DNA of 55,305 nucleotides from an uncultured Acidobacteriia bacterium (GCA_903825445.1 CAIKAS010000081.1:1-55305), one strand, 5' to 3'. Counted from the first letter of the stretch, positions 1 through 8,189 are shown. Program-made: numbers and translations. The notes: generated by a model not told the origin, from the sequence alone.

Positions 1-90
1 ATCCTGTTCATGGATGAGGCAGTATTCGTACCGGCTGCTGGCGCGTCGCGCAACGGCGGCGCGAACCTCCCTGCCGATATCATTCGCCAC
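1..90 (-). CDS. HNH endonuclease family protein, N-terminal fragment (cut by window edge)
   Basis: Reading leftward from a GTG at 90, thirty codons remain open to the window edge. They include a run of Arg and Ala residues and then RYEYCLIHEQD. This resembles the start of small HNH nucleases, in which an R-C/Y-E-Y-C motif opens the zinc or beta-beta-alpha fold; the catalytic HNH part would lie beyond base 1. The GTG overlaps the end of the preceding small ORF, whose stop is at 80-82, so the two form a translationally coupled pair. The family call rests on this short motif only. It could be a stand-alone nuclease or a toxin-like effector of the pair. Confidence 0.5.
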   Translation of the reverse strand, partial: MANDIGREVRAAVARRASSRYEYCLIHEQD

Positions 91-322
91 GAGAAAGGAT
101 CTGTCGGGCCCTGGCTTTGTCCATTCTCAGGATATGTTCCAGGTCCATGAAATGGTCCAGTTCGACCTCTTCATCCGCCGATAGATCACCCTCCTGGCGC
201 AACTCAAGCAATGAATCGCGCCGCTGCTGCGCCTCTGCCGACGGCTGAAAGCTGGCTACCGTTTGCGGAGTCGTTCCTGCGGCGATAAAGTCGATGATCG
301 AGGTAGGCTGGACTTGCTGCGG
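80..322 (-). CDS. Small acidic helical protein, partner of the HNH nuclease; start codon unclear
   Basis: An open frame of about 80 codons ends at 80-82. It reads IDFIAAGTTPQTVASF, then an Arg/Leu/Glu-rich helical stretch ending in MDKARARQILSRGE. I recognise this layout as a small conserved bacterial protein (an F-x-P-S-x-E-A-x-x-R region followed by L-S-x-x-E-x-x-E-L) usually found just upstream of an HNH or toxin-like gene. No ATG, GTG or TTG lies in frame between the in-frame TGA at 323-325 and the conserved region. The nearest ATG, at about 324-326, reads into a different frame. The gene may therefore have lost its start by a small indel, or may use a rare start. The role is unknown; an antitoxin or accessory role is inferred from position only. 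Confidence 0.5.
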   Translation of the reverse strand, partial: PQQVQPTSIIDFIAAGTTPQTVASFQPSAEAQQRRDSLLELRQEGDLSADEEVELDHFMDLEHILRMDKARARQILSRGE

Positions 323-490
323 TCATAACACTTCCATCATATGCCAAACGGAGGATCAATCGCCCGGCCGGGGATGTCCGTATCGCTTTTCTTAAGAGCC
401 TCCCCCAGGTCGCCAGATCCTGCTCGCGACCCCACTCTCCGCACCCAGGCCATACATTCGATAGACTAACTAAGCTGCCGCAGGCACCGC

Positions 491-1675
491 ATGATCCTGA
501 ACCAACGCATTTTTTCCCTCTCCCTCATTGCCGCACTCGGCTTCCTTCAGGCCCAGTCGCCCGGTCGCTTCGCCGCCATCGCGCCTCGCATGCAGGGGCT
601 TGTCGATCAGGGCGCGGCCGTCGGCGTAGTCACCCTCCTCGCCACAAAAGATCGCATCCTTCACCTCAGCGCCGCAGGCAGGTCCGACCTCGCACAAAAC
701 CGCGAAATGCACACCGACGACATCTTCTGGATCGCATCTATGTCAAAGCCGATCACAGTCACATGCATCGCCATCCTCGCCGACGATGGGAAGCTCGCGT
801 TTGACGACTCGCTTGCAAAATACCTCCCCGAATTCACCAGCCTCACCGTGAGCCAGAGCGGCCAGAACGTCGCCCCCGTTCGCCCCGTCACCCTGCGCGA
901 CGTGATGACGCACACCAGCGGCTTTGGCGAGATGACCACGCGCGACCCTCATCAGACGCTCGCTGAGACCAGCCGGAAACTGGCACAGCAGCCCTTGCGT
1001 TTCCAGCCAGGCACCCGTTGGATGTACTCGACCGCGGGCATGGACATTCTCGGCCGCGTCGTGGAGGTTGCCAGCGGCATGCCATTCGACCGGTTCCTTC
1101 AGGAGCGTCTGCTGAATCCGCTCGGCATGCGCGATACCAGCTTCTGGATTACGCCCGATCGCGTGCAACGATACGCCCACACCTATCGCTGGAATGCACA
1201 GACCAGCAAGCTCGAAGAGACCACGATTCCGTACCTCTACAACACGCAGGTGACCGACCGCGACCGTCCTCCGCTGGGCGGCGCAGGACTCTTTTCTACC
1301 GCCGAAGATATCGCCCGGTTCTACCAGATGATGCTCAACCAGGGCACGGTGAACGGCAAGCGCATCCTCAAAGCCGCGACGGTTGCCGAAATGACGCGCA
1401 AGCAAACCGGCGCGCTGGATGCACGTCCGGGCATGCCTTGGGGACTTGGATTCTGCATCGTGGAAGATCCGTCGAAGATGGCCGCTAACAGCGTGCTTTC
1501 GCCGAATTCCTTTGGCCACGGAGGAGCCTTCAGCACAGCCAGTTGGGCAGACCCCACGCGGAACCTGATCTGGATAGTTATGTTTGAACGTGACGGCAAA
1601 GGGAATCCGGATAACTCCGACGTCCGAATCGGCTTTCAGGAAGTTGCCTCGAAGGCCTTGGGGCTCACCAACTAA
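491..1675 (+). CDS. Secreted serine beta-lactamase/penicillin-binding-like hydrolase (class C / EstB fold)
   Basis: A 394-residue exported protein of the beta-lactamase family (PF00144), which includes class C enzymes, D-amino-acid peptidases and EstB-type esterases. The first 22 residues form a signal peptide ending near LQAQS. The S-x-x-K motif is SMSK, with nucleophile S83 and K86. The second motif is Y179-S-T where Y-x-N is usual. The third is H343-G-G, in place of the K-T-G of true beta-lactamases. The HGG form and non-canonical second motif fit an esterase or peptidase better than antibiotic resistance. It is flanked by unrelated or decayed genes and appears monocistronic. Substrate unknown. 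Confidence 0.9.
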   Translation: MILNQRIFSLSLIAALGFLQAQSPGRFAAIAPRMQGLVDQGAAVGVVTLLATKDRILHLSAAGRSDLAQNREMHTDDIFWIASMSKPITVTCIAILADDGKLAFDDSLAKYLPEFTSLTVSQSGQNVAPVRPVTLRDVMTHTSGFGEMTTRDPHQTLAETSRKLAQQPLRFQPGTRWMYSTAGMDILGRVVEVASGMPFDRFLQERLLNPLGMRDTSFWITPDRVQRYAHTYRWNAQTSKLEETTIPYLYNTQVTDRDRPPLGGAGLFSTAEDIARFYQMMLNQGTVNGKRILKAATVAEMTRKQTGALDARPGMPWGLGFCIVEDPSKMAANSVLSPNSFGHGGAFSTASWADPTRNLIWIVMFERDGKGNPDNSDVRIGFQEVASKALGLTN

Positions 1676-1699
1676 GTTTGGGTAACAGCAATTGCTTTC

Positions 1700-1795
1700 G
1701 CCGTCCCAACTTTTTATATGTGCTGCCGCCGACGGGGCGCCCCGACGTCTACTAAATCATCGGGATCGCGCAAAAAGGGACGCCATTCCTGCTGG
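1700..1795 (-). pseudogene. Possible PIN-domain toxin C-terminal scrap downstream of hicA
   Basis: Just after the hicA remnant, a third reverse frame reads EWRPFLRDPDDLVDV and then stops near 1707. The W-R-P-x-L-x-D-P-D-D string is typical of the region before the third acidic residue of PIN-family toxins (PF13470). It is preceded in frame by a TGA, and nothing else of the domain is visible. If correct, two toxin types have decayed side by side in this otherwise geneless stretch (1,676-2,262). The match is only about 12 residues and could be chance. The plus strand here shows no credible gene. Confidence 0.25.
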
Positions 1796-1857
1796 AATCA
1801 GGCTGCCGACAGAACTTCGACGTCCCCGCAATCGTAGTTGGAGTCGGAGCCGGCACG

Positions 1858-1998
1858 TCATCTCCCGTATGCCCGGGTGGTCACAACGTTCGGTTTCGAC
1901 GGATGTTTGTAATGACGGTGGCTTCCGGTTGTTCGAACGTGCTGCCAGCCATCGGCCTCGACCAGTTTCATCAAATCCCGAACCTTCACTCCCCCCAT
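1858..1998 (-). pseudogene. Frameshifted HicA-type mRNA interferase remnant
   Basis: From an ATG at 1996-1998 the frame reads VKVRDLMKLVEADGW, then GSHRHYKHPSKPNVVT. This is the HicA double-stranded-RNA-binding-like fold, with its conserved G-S-H-R/H and catalytic His region. Straight after VVT the frame runs into TRAYGR and a stop at 1858-1860. One base over, the sequence reads PGHTGDDVPAPT, which fits the expected HicA C-terminus (P-G-H-x-x-D-D). A single extra base near 1876-1880 therefore explains the break. No HicB antitoxin gene is seen on either side. The toxin is probably dead, or survives as a truncated peptide. Confidence 0.7.
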
Positions 1999-2262
1999 TG
2001 TATCGGCCTTCGGCCAGAACTGTAGCCTCAACGCCGTCATTCAGAGGTGAATCAGCTCTCCGCGTCTTACAGCGCCAGGCCGCTTTCACATCAGAGCGCA
2101 ACTAAGCCTCAACGCGCAGACCTTAGCGTCAGTTCACACACGCGCACTCTCGAATCCCGCCGTCCCACCCGTTATCTCCATATCTGCACGCATACTTGCG
2201 ACCAAATGCGGCGTCCAATGCGCCAGGCACCCCGCGTGCTGCGTACTTCCGCTGTTTCCACC

Positions 2263-3084
2263 ATGAAAAAACAAACTGATTTTTCGTGTTCGACTCTGCA
2301 CCTTCCCGCGCTCGCGGCAATCATTATGACAATCACTGCCACCGTCGCTCGAGCACAAGTTGCCTCCGCTGTCCCACGCGCCCAGCAAACTTTCACGCAA
2401 AGCTGCGGCTTCTGCCACGGCGCGGACGGGCGTGGCGGCGCCGAAGGTGGCCCCGATCTGCGCACGTCGCGAATCATTCGGGATGACGCACAATTGCGCA
2501 CATTCCTGAAAACCGCTGCGCCGGATCGAAAAATGCCGGTCTTCGACCTTCCGGAAAATCAGCTCACGGATATCTCCGCCTTTCTGCGTACACTCGCCGT
2601 CGCGCCGGCTGGCGGCGGACGTGGCGGAATCGTCGCCGAAGTGACAGGCGATCCCATCGCCGGTGAAAAATACTTCAACGGCGAAGGAAAGTGCAATACC
2701 TGCCACTCAGTCACCGGCGATCTGAAGGGTGCCGGATCGCGGATGAGCGCATCCACTCTGCAGGGGCGTCTCGTGATGCCCCGCGGCAACGGCGGCTACC
2801 CGAGTCAGCCCATGATTCCTCTGCCCGGCGCCAAACCCGATCTTCCGAAAACGGTCACCGTGACGCAGCCTTCGGGCCAGCCTGTCAGCGGCACGCTCCT
2901 CTCGATTTCGGATTTCTACGTCACGCTCAAAGACGCTGCCGGGACACGGCACACGTTTGCGCGTGACGGCGACGTGCCGAAGGTGGTGATCACGGATCCG
3001 ATCCAGGGCCACATCGATCTGATTACGAAACTGACCGACCGCGACATGCACAACCTGACTGCCTACCTGGTGACACTGAAATGA
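2263..3084 (+). CDS. Exported c-type cytochrome with two heme-binding CXXCH sites
   Basis: A 273-residue periplasmic cytochrome. The chosen start is the ATG at 2263, which gives a signal peptide (MKKQTDF..., cleavage near ARAQ); upstream in-frame codons do not look like protein. The first heme site is CGFCH followed by GADGRGG, with a Met ligand candidate in RKMPVF. The second is CNTCH in a second domain that carries a beta-rich insert (SGTLLSISDFYVTL) before the terminal RDMHNLTAYLVTLK, whose Met can be the distal ligand. Its stop overlaps the start of the PQQ dehydrogenase by 4 bases (ATGA). It is thus very likely the electron acceptor that passes electrons from that enzyme to the respiratory chain. 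Confidence 0.92.
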   Translation: MKKQTDFSCSTLHLPALAAIIMTITATVARAQVASAVPRAQQTFTQSCGFCHGADGRGGAEGGPDLRTSRIIRDDAQLRTFLKTAAPDRKMPVFDLPENQLTDISAFLRTLAVAPAGGGRGGIVAEVTGDPIAGEKYFNGEGKCNTCHSVTGDLKGAGSRMSASTLQGRLVMPRGNGGYPSQPMIPLPGAKPDLPKTVTVTQPSGQPVSGTLLSISDFYVTLKDAAGTRHTFARDGDVPKVVITDPIQGHIDLITKLTDRDMHNLTAYLVTLK

Positions 3085-4772
3085 AAAACTATGCCAAAGC
3101 AATCCTGCTCACGCTTCTCGCTGCGGGCCTGTTAGCCGGATACCTCACCGGGCTCCGCGCGCAGGGGCCGCTCGATCCCAACCTGCTCATGAAACCGGCG
3201 GTGGACGCATGGCCCAGCTATCACGGTGATTACTCCGGCCGGCATTACTCCACACTCCAGCAGATCACCACGGAAAACGCCCGAGCACTGTCGCTCGCAT
3301 GGGTGTTTCATTCCACACTCTCGACGGATGGTGCAGTACTCGGCGGCGATGCGGCAGCCGTCGCCACGCCCGGCCGCAGCGGCGCTGCGAATCCGGCAGT
3401 CAATGCCACGCGCGGCGCGACCATCAAGGCCATCCCTCTGATGGTGAACGGCATACTTTATCTATCCACCCCGGGCCATGCTTATGCGGTCGATGCCCGA
3501 ACGGGTCAATCGATCTGGCACTATTACTGGCGCGGACGCGGCGCGATAGGCAACCGCGGCATCGGAATGTATGGCGGCTGGCTCTTCATGGAAACGGGCG
3601 ACAATCGCATCGTCTCTTTGAACGCGGCGGACGGCCATGAGCGCTGGCACAAGGATTTGGTGGCCGATGGCACGGGCGACTTTTCCACCACCGCTCCGGT
3701 CATCATCCACAATCGCGTCATCGTGGGAGTGGCTGGCGATAGCGGAACCGGGCGGGGCTGGGTAGAGTCGCTCGATCCCGAAACCGGCGACGTTCAGTGG
3801 AAGTGGAGCACCACCCCGGACCCCGGTGATCCGGCGATTGCCACCTGGCCCATCGCGACCACGGCCGAACGCGGCTCGGGCGGAATCTGGCAGCCGCCCA
3901 CGTATGACCCGGAACTCAACCAGATGTACATCACTACCGGACAGGCCACTCCCACTTATAACGGCAGGAGCCGCGAGGGTTCCAACCTGTACACATCTTC
4001 GGTGGTGGCGCTGAATCCCGACACGGGCAAAATGGCCTGGTATTACCAGTTTTCTCCCCACGATACGCACGACTGGGATGCCACCGAAGTTCCGGTACTG
4101 GTGGACGGGACTATCGATGGCAAGCCGCGCAAATTGCTCGCCCAGGCCAACCGCAATGGCTATTACTATCTGCTCGACCGCACCAACGGCAAAAGCCTGG
4201 TCGTGAAGGCATTCGTGCCCAACGTGAATGCATATAAGGGTCTCGACGCCAATGGCGTGCTGATTCCCGATCCGGCGAAAGAGCCTTCAGTCGACGGGAC
4301 GCTGGTATTTCCCACCTCGGATGGCGCAGTGAACTATCCGGCGCCCTCGTTTAGTCCGGATACGGGCCTGCTTTATTTCAACGGAACCAATAACGCGAGT
4401 ATCTATTATGTAGCGCGCGATCCGAACGATCCCACCGGATTCGGCCGGGGCCAGGAGCATCACACGCTCTACAACGAGAGTTCGCTCTATGCGCTCGACT
4501 ACCGAACAGGCGAAATGAAATGGAAGCATCCGTGGCCCGGTCAGGGTTGGGTCGGCGGAACCTACCCCGGCGCGCTGACCACGGCGGGAGGTGTCTTGTT
4601 CACCGGCGATCCTTCCGGCAATTTCATCGCCTTCGATGAGAAGACCGGGAAGATCCTCTGGCACGCCCCCACCGGTGGAATTTCCAACACGCCGCAGACC
4701 TACATGCTCGATGGACACCAGTACGTGCTGATCGCCGCAGGCGATGCTTTGTACGCGTTTTATCTGCAGTAG
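3081..4772 (+). CDS. PQQ-dependent (quinoprotein) alcohol dehydrogenase, methanol/ethanol family
   Basis: A 563-residue exported eight-bladed propeller enzyme. A signal peptide or anchor spans residues 1-28. WPSYHGDYSGRHYS opens the mature domain, and W-motif repeats such as D-A-x-T-G-x-x-x-W recur through the chain. The region HDTHDWDATEVP holds the likely catalytic Asp (D333). The residue two places on is Thr, not the Asp typical of lanthanide-dependent XoxF/PedH enzymes, so a calcium-PQQ centre is inferred. The adjacent Cys-Cys of classical methanol dehydrogenase is not evident. It is translationally coupled to the preceding cytochrome c. The substrate, a periplasmic alcohol or aldehyde, cannot be told from sequence. 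Confidence 0.93.
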   Translation: MKNYAKAILLTLLAAGLLAGYLTGLRAQGPLDPNLLMKPAVDAWPSYHGDYSGRHYSTLQQITTENARALSLAWVFHSTLSTDGAVLGGDAAAVATPGRSGAANPAVNATRGATIKAIPLMVNGILYLSTPGHAYAVDARTGQSIWHYYWRGRGAIGNRGIGMYGGWLFMETGDNRIVSLNAADGHERWHKDLVADGTGDFSTTAPVIIHNRVIVGVAGDSGTGRGWVESLDPETGDVQWKWSTTPDPGDPAIATWPIATTAERGSGGIWQPPTYDPELNQMYITTGQATPTYNGRSREGSNLYTSSVVALNPDTGKMAWYYQFSPHDTHDWDATEVPVLVDGTIDGKPRKLLAQANRNGYYYLLDRTNGKSLVVKAFVPNVNAYKGLDANGVLIPDPAKEPSVDGTLVFPTSDGAVNYPAPSFSPDTGLLYFNGTNNASIYYVARDPNDPTGFGRGQEHHTLYNESSLYALDYRTGEMKWKHPWPGQGWVGGTYPGALTTAGGVLFTGDPSGNFIAFDEKTGKILWHAPTGGISNTPQTYMLDGHQYVLIAAGDALYAFYLQ

Positions 4773-4787
4773 GCCGACGCCATCCGC

Positions 4788-5012
4788 CTACGCATGACCA
4801 GGTTTGGCCGGACTCCGCCGCGCATTTCGTAGACAAAGGTGGTCCCGAATTGAGTCGGTTGAGATCGTGAACTGGCTCGCGCCCGCCGTGATTTCCACCT
4901 TACCTTCGCCGACCCGCAGTCGTGCGGAGGCGGATGTCTGGGCGTATGAAATACCGGGAACGGCCAGACACAGCGCTCCGGCAAAGTAAACCGCCAGGTT
5001 CAGTTTCCCCAT
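4788..5012 (-). CDS. Small exported protein of unknown function, possibly frameshifted
   Basis: A 74-residue ORF with a clear signal peptide (MGKLNLAVYFAGALCLAVPG, cleavage after SYAQ) and a good ribosome site: GAGGT lies 7 bases before the ATG. It follows the esterase gene by 18 bases, so it is probably co-transcribed. The mature part reads ARLRVGEGKVEITAGASQFTIS and then becomes basic and unprotein-like (LCLRNARRSPAKPGHA). In the neighbouring reverse frame the same DNA reads GTTFVYEMRGGVRPNLVMRR, which looks more natural. A one-base frameshift near 4840-4850 is therefore possible. No family recognised. Confidence 0.5.
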   Translation of the reverse strand: MGKLNLAVYFAGALCLAVPGISYAQTSASARLRVGEGKVEITAGASQFTISTDSIRDHLCLRNARRSPAKPGHA

Positions 5013-5030
5013 TTTCGTTACCTCGCACTT

Positions 5031-6854
5031 TTACTTTGCTGCTGAAACCACAAGCTTGCCGGTAGCCAGATCGCGACGATACCGGGAAAGGAAAGCCCAG
5101 ATGTCCGCCGCTGCCGGCTTATAGTTCCAGTGACTGTACGGATCCAGTCCAACCAGCTTGATCATGACCCCCTGACGGTTGGAGAGTGTTCCGGTCATAG
5201 CGCGTACGCCGCCCAGTTCGCCCCATGCCTGGCCATCCAGCTTCAGCCCGAATATCTCGTTGACCTTCATATCGGGTGCGTCGGGAACCGTAATGTCGTC
5301 AAGCGCCGCGTAAGCGCGAATGGCAGTGTAGATGCTTCTGTCCGTGGTGTTGACCGGAAGCGGCTTGTACTGGTCATGGGTCCCCGCGACAAAATAGAAC
5401 GGCATGTAGTTGCCGCTCGCCTTCACCTGTCTTTCCACGTCAAGAAGCGTAGCCGCCGCAAAAGGAGCGGAAGAGACACCGATCCCGGCGATGCGTCCTA
5501 CGTTGTCCATCCCCCAATTCAGGGAGTTCATTGCCCCGGCCGAAAGCCCCGTGAAATAGACGCGGCTCGGATCGATCTGGGGATATTTCGCCAGAAGCAG
5601 GTCGAGAACCGCCAGCGTCCCCTTTTCGCCAAGCGCCACATAGGTCTGCTCCGGCCCAGTTGCGCCTCTGCCTTGTACCGCCGCGCCCCTGCCTTGCCCC
5701 GATGCGCCTCCAGCGCCCCGTCCTGGCGCGCCCGCGCCTCTGCCGCCTTGGGCTACACCGCCTCCCGCGCCACCTCTGCCCTGGCCTGACCCGCCCGGAG
5801 CGCCCGGAGGCCCACCCCTTCCCGGCGTCGGACGTCCCTGCCATTCCACTGAACACAGAATGATGTTGTTCTTCGCCGCCACCTCCGGCCATCCGCCGCT
5901 CTCGCCCTGTGTGCGGGGATCATTGCCGTTGCCGTGCATCATGATCACCAGTGGTACTGACTTCGGCGCCGCCCCCAGCACGGCATTCGGAACATATTCA
6001 TACCTCAGCGACATTCCATAGCCCGGCATATCCTCGGCAATGGCCCGATAGCTCATGCCCAGTTCGTCATACATGACGTACGTTTCCAGCTCCCACGGAT
6101 CGGTGTATTTCAGCGGGTCGAACGCCGGATTGTACGATTCCACCTCAGACATGTAGAGCCGATAGTTGTGGCTGAACACGGTCTTCCAGGCATTTTCGAA
6201 CGCCTGCGATGGTGTCTCCTTCGCATCGGCGAGCTTGCTGACCACAACGCGTTGCAGCCCCTTGTAAGCCGCTGGGTTCGTGTACGTCGTAAGCGTCTTG
6301 TCATCGGCCTTTGCTGTAGCGCCGTTCGCCGTGATGTACAGCTTTGCGACCGCCGGATCTGTCGCGTGCACATAGGCAGGCACCGGCATGTTCGACGAAG
6401 TACCCGGGGCAATCGACCCCCCATAGGTCATGATGCCCGCCACGGCGTACGCATGTTTCGAAATCACATTGTTCACGAATGTGGCGCCGGCACCCACGGC
6501 AACGATCTTGAGGTTAGACGACCGGTGCGATTCCAGGAAGTTTTGGTAGGCGGTAAAGTCGGCCTTGTCGTCATACGCATTCCCGTTGCTCGGCCCGACC
6601 ACAAAAACGCGCGTCTTGTAGTCCTGCACGTGCCGGCTCAGCCCAAACTCGTCCACAAGTTTCTTCGCCTCATCGGCAGTGCGTTCCTTGTCCACGTAAA
6701 CCAGATACATCGGTTTATATCCGGGGTCGCGATCGTGGATGGTCGACTCGGAGGTTCGGTTTTCCGAATAGATGACGGGATCTTCCACGGAAGGGACGGC
6801 TGCGACGGCCGCAACTGAAGCGGATAGCAGGATTATTATCGCGGGAAATGTCAT
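5031..6854 (-). CDS. Secreted alpha/beta hydrolase (PHB depolymerase/feruloyl-esterase-like) with Gly/Arg-rich insert
   Basis: A 607-residue exported esterase with a signal peptide at 1-19. A non-catalytic N-terminal part (to about 290) is followed by an alpha/beta hydrolase domain. It has an HGNG oxyanion motif (IMMHGNGND), the nucleophile in GLSAGAM (S438), an Asp candidate in AGTHDQY and a His candidate in YSHWNY. Between the oxyanion motif and the nucleophile sits an insert of about 60 residues made almost only of Gly, Arg, Ala, Pro and Gln. This is a disordered loop on the surface of the fold. The layout resembles PHB depolymerase/LpqC esterases; the substrate is unknown. The gene stands divergently to the DNA-binding-like gene at 6987. 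Confidence 0.85.
   Translation of the reverse strand: MTFPAIIILLSASVAAVAAVPSVEDPVIYSENRTSESTIHDRDPGYKPMYLVYVDKERTADEAKKLVDEFGLSRHVQDYKTRVFVVGPSNGNAYDDKADFTAYQNFLESHRSSNLKIVAVGAGATFVNNVISKHAYAVAGIMTYGGSIAPGTSSNMPVPAYVHATDPAVAKLYITANGATAKADDKTLTTYTNPAAYKGLQRVVVSKLADAKETPSQAFENAWKTVFSHNYRLYMSEVESYNPAFDPLKYTDPWELETYVMYDELGMSYRAIAEDMPGYGMSLRYEYVPNAVLGAAPKSVPLVIMMHGNGNDPRTQGESGGWPEVAAKNNIILCSVEWQGRPTPGRGGPPGAPGGSGQGRGGAGGGVAQGGRGAGAPGRGAGGASGQGRGAAVQGRGATGPEQTYVALGEKGTLAVLDLLLAKYPQIDPSRVYFTGLSAGAMNSLNWGMDNVGRIAGIGVSSAPFAAATLLDVERQVKASGNYMPFYFVAGTHDQYKPLPVNTTDRSIYTAIRAYAALDDITVPDAPDMKVNEIFGLKLDGQAWGELGGVRAMTGTLSNRQGVMIKLVGLDPYSHWNYKPAAADIWAFLSRYRRDLATGKLVVSAAK
5650..5832 (-). repeat. Low-complexity G/R/A/P/Q-coding tract in the esterase gene
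   Basis: The DNA here is built of degenerate GGC-, CGC- and CCT-rich units that code for repeated G-R-G, G-A-G and Q-G-R-G steps. It maintains the reading frame and has no stop. Replication slippage probably makes it vary in length between strains. Confidence 0.8.
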
Positions 6855-6882
6855 AAGGGAGTTCTGTCAGTGAACGTATCAC

Positions 6883-6898
6883 TATCAGTGGTCTGATA
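6883..6898. promoter_or_regulatory. Inverted repeat in a divergent intergenic region, candidate operator
   Basis: TATCAG and CTGATA form a perfect 6-bp inverted repeat around the 4-base centre TGGT. It lies between the divergent esterase (start 6854) and the DNA-binding-like gene (start 6987), about 30 bases upstream of the esterase start codon. The geometry fits a small helix-turn-helix operator. No regulator can be named. Confidence 0.35.
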
Positions 6899-6986
6899 AG
6901 TCGGTGTTGCGGCGCTCGCTACGGTCAGAGCACCTTTGCTGCCCGTAACAGGCCCTTATCTCTCAACGAGTTAACCCTGCACTAAG

Positions 6987-8189
6987 ATGCTCACTCTTCG
7001 TGATACGATGAACCCGGTGCGCGTCTCAGACAAGAATCCGCGACAAGGTTCAGAGCCGAATCCAGCGCCGGATACAGCATTGATACTCCGTCAGCTGGAG
7101 AAGATTCTCTCGAGTGAACTCTTCCAGCACAGCCGTCGCTATCCCGCCCTTCTTCGATACGTCGTGGAAAACTCGCTGAACGGCGCTTCAGACGATTTGA
7201 AAGAGCGAACGTTAGGCGTGACTGTCTTCCGTCGCCACCCTGAGTACGATACCAGCGCCGATCCTGTCGTCCGTACTACCGCCTCCGAAGTTCGAAAGCG
7301 TCTGGAGACTTATTATTCGGACCCGAGCCATGCGAACGAACTCCGGATTACTCTTCCGGTGGGAAGCTACGTCCCCGGCTTCCAAGTGGCTCCCGAGCGG
7401 GAAGCACTGCCAACACCGCCGCCCACTGCAACCGAATGGCGCAGGCATTGGCGCCTTTGGGCGGTCGCCGCATTAGTCCTGTTAACCGCGGGACTCGGCG
7501 TGGCGATCAGGATCGGCTCAGAGCAGAATTCCCTCCACCGATTTTGGGCTCCCGTCCTGGATACGCCGCAATCGGTACTCATGGTCATGGAAACGCTGAT
7601 GGCGGTTCCCAAACGCCCCGTCATCCAGCCTGCCGCTCAGGTGGAAGAGGTAATGGATCCCAGATTGTTCCTGATTGTGAACGAGGGCAACTCCAAAATC
7701 GCGGCATACTTAGGCGCCAACGGTAAGTCGCTCGAATACGAACTGGCCAGGAACGTCACGCTGGCACAATTGCGCGCGCGTCCATTTATTCTCAAGGGCG
7801 CTTTTAATAATCCGCTCACAGTGGAGGCCGCATCTGCAATGCGCTTTTTTCTACATCTGGATCGCACTGCCATGGTTCGTCAGATTGTCGACCGCCAGGA
7901 TCCCTCGCGGCATTGGGACTCGCCCATGACGGATCTCTCCAAAGACTATGCCCTGATCGCCCGCGCTCCCGAACCGCGCACCGGACAGACGATGGTCGTA
8001 ATAGCGGGCTTGGGAGAACGCGGAGGCGCCGCGGCCACGGAGTTCCTGACGAATCCGAAGTATATGGCCCGCTTTGCCGCGCAGGCGCCACGCGGGTGGG
8101 AAAGCCGCAATCTCGAAATCGTCCTCGAAACCGAACTAGCCAACGGCGATTGGGGCGAACCCCGCATCGTCACCTCCTGTATTTGGTAG
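6987..8189 (+). CDS. Membrane-anchored protein with acidobacterial DNA-binding-like N-terminal domain
   Basis: A 400-residue protein. Residues about 30-140 (LEKILSSELFQHSRRYPALLRYVVENSL, then LKERTLGVTVFRR and VVRTTASEVRKRLETYY, ending LPVGSYVPGF) match a module that is abundant in Solibacter-like genomes. There it heads many putative transcriptional regulators and TPR proteins. One transmembrane helix follows at about 155-172 (LWAVAALVLLTAGLGVAI). The C-terminal 220 residues are a soluble domain, probably outside the cytoplasm, that I do not recognise. A membrane-bound sensor with a cytoplasmic DNA-binding head, as in ToxR or CadC, is a reasonable inference. An alternative ATG lies at 7008. 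Its stop codon sits within a hairpin shared with the convergent gene. Confidence 0.7.
   Translation: MLTLRDTMNPVRVSDKNPRQGSEPNPAPDTALILRQLEKILSSELFQHSRRYPALLRYVVENSLNGASDDLKERTLGVTVFRRHPEYDTSADPVVRTTASEVRKRLETYYSDPSHANELRITLPVGSYVPGFQVAPEREALPTPPPTATEWRRHWRLWAVAALVLLTAGLGVAIRIGSEQNSLHRFWAPVLDTPQSVLMVMETLMAVPKRPVIQPAAQVEEVMDPRLFLIVNEGNSKIAAYLGANGKSLEYELARNVTLAQLRARPFILKGAFNNPLTVEAASAMRFFLHLDRTAMVRQIVDRQDPSRHWDSPMTDLSKDYALIARAPEPRTGQTMVVIAGLGERGGAAATEFLTNPKYMARFAAQAPRGWESRNLEIVLETELANGDWGEPRIVTSCIW

Noticed and set aside
743-1519. Long reverse-strand open frame of 258 codons inside the serine hydrolase gene
   Set aside because: It lies fully within a gene with catalytic motifs and its own composition is Arg/His/Ala-rich without domain signs; it is a GC-rich shadow frame.
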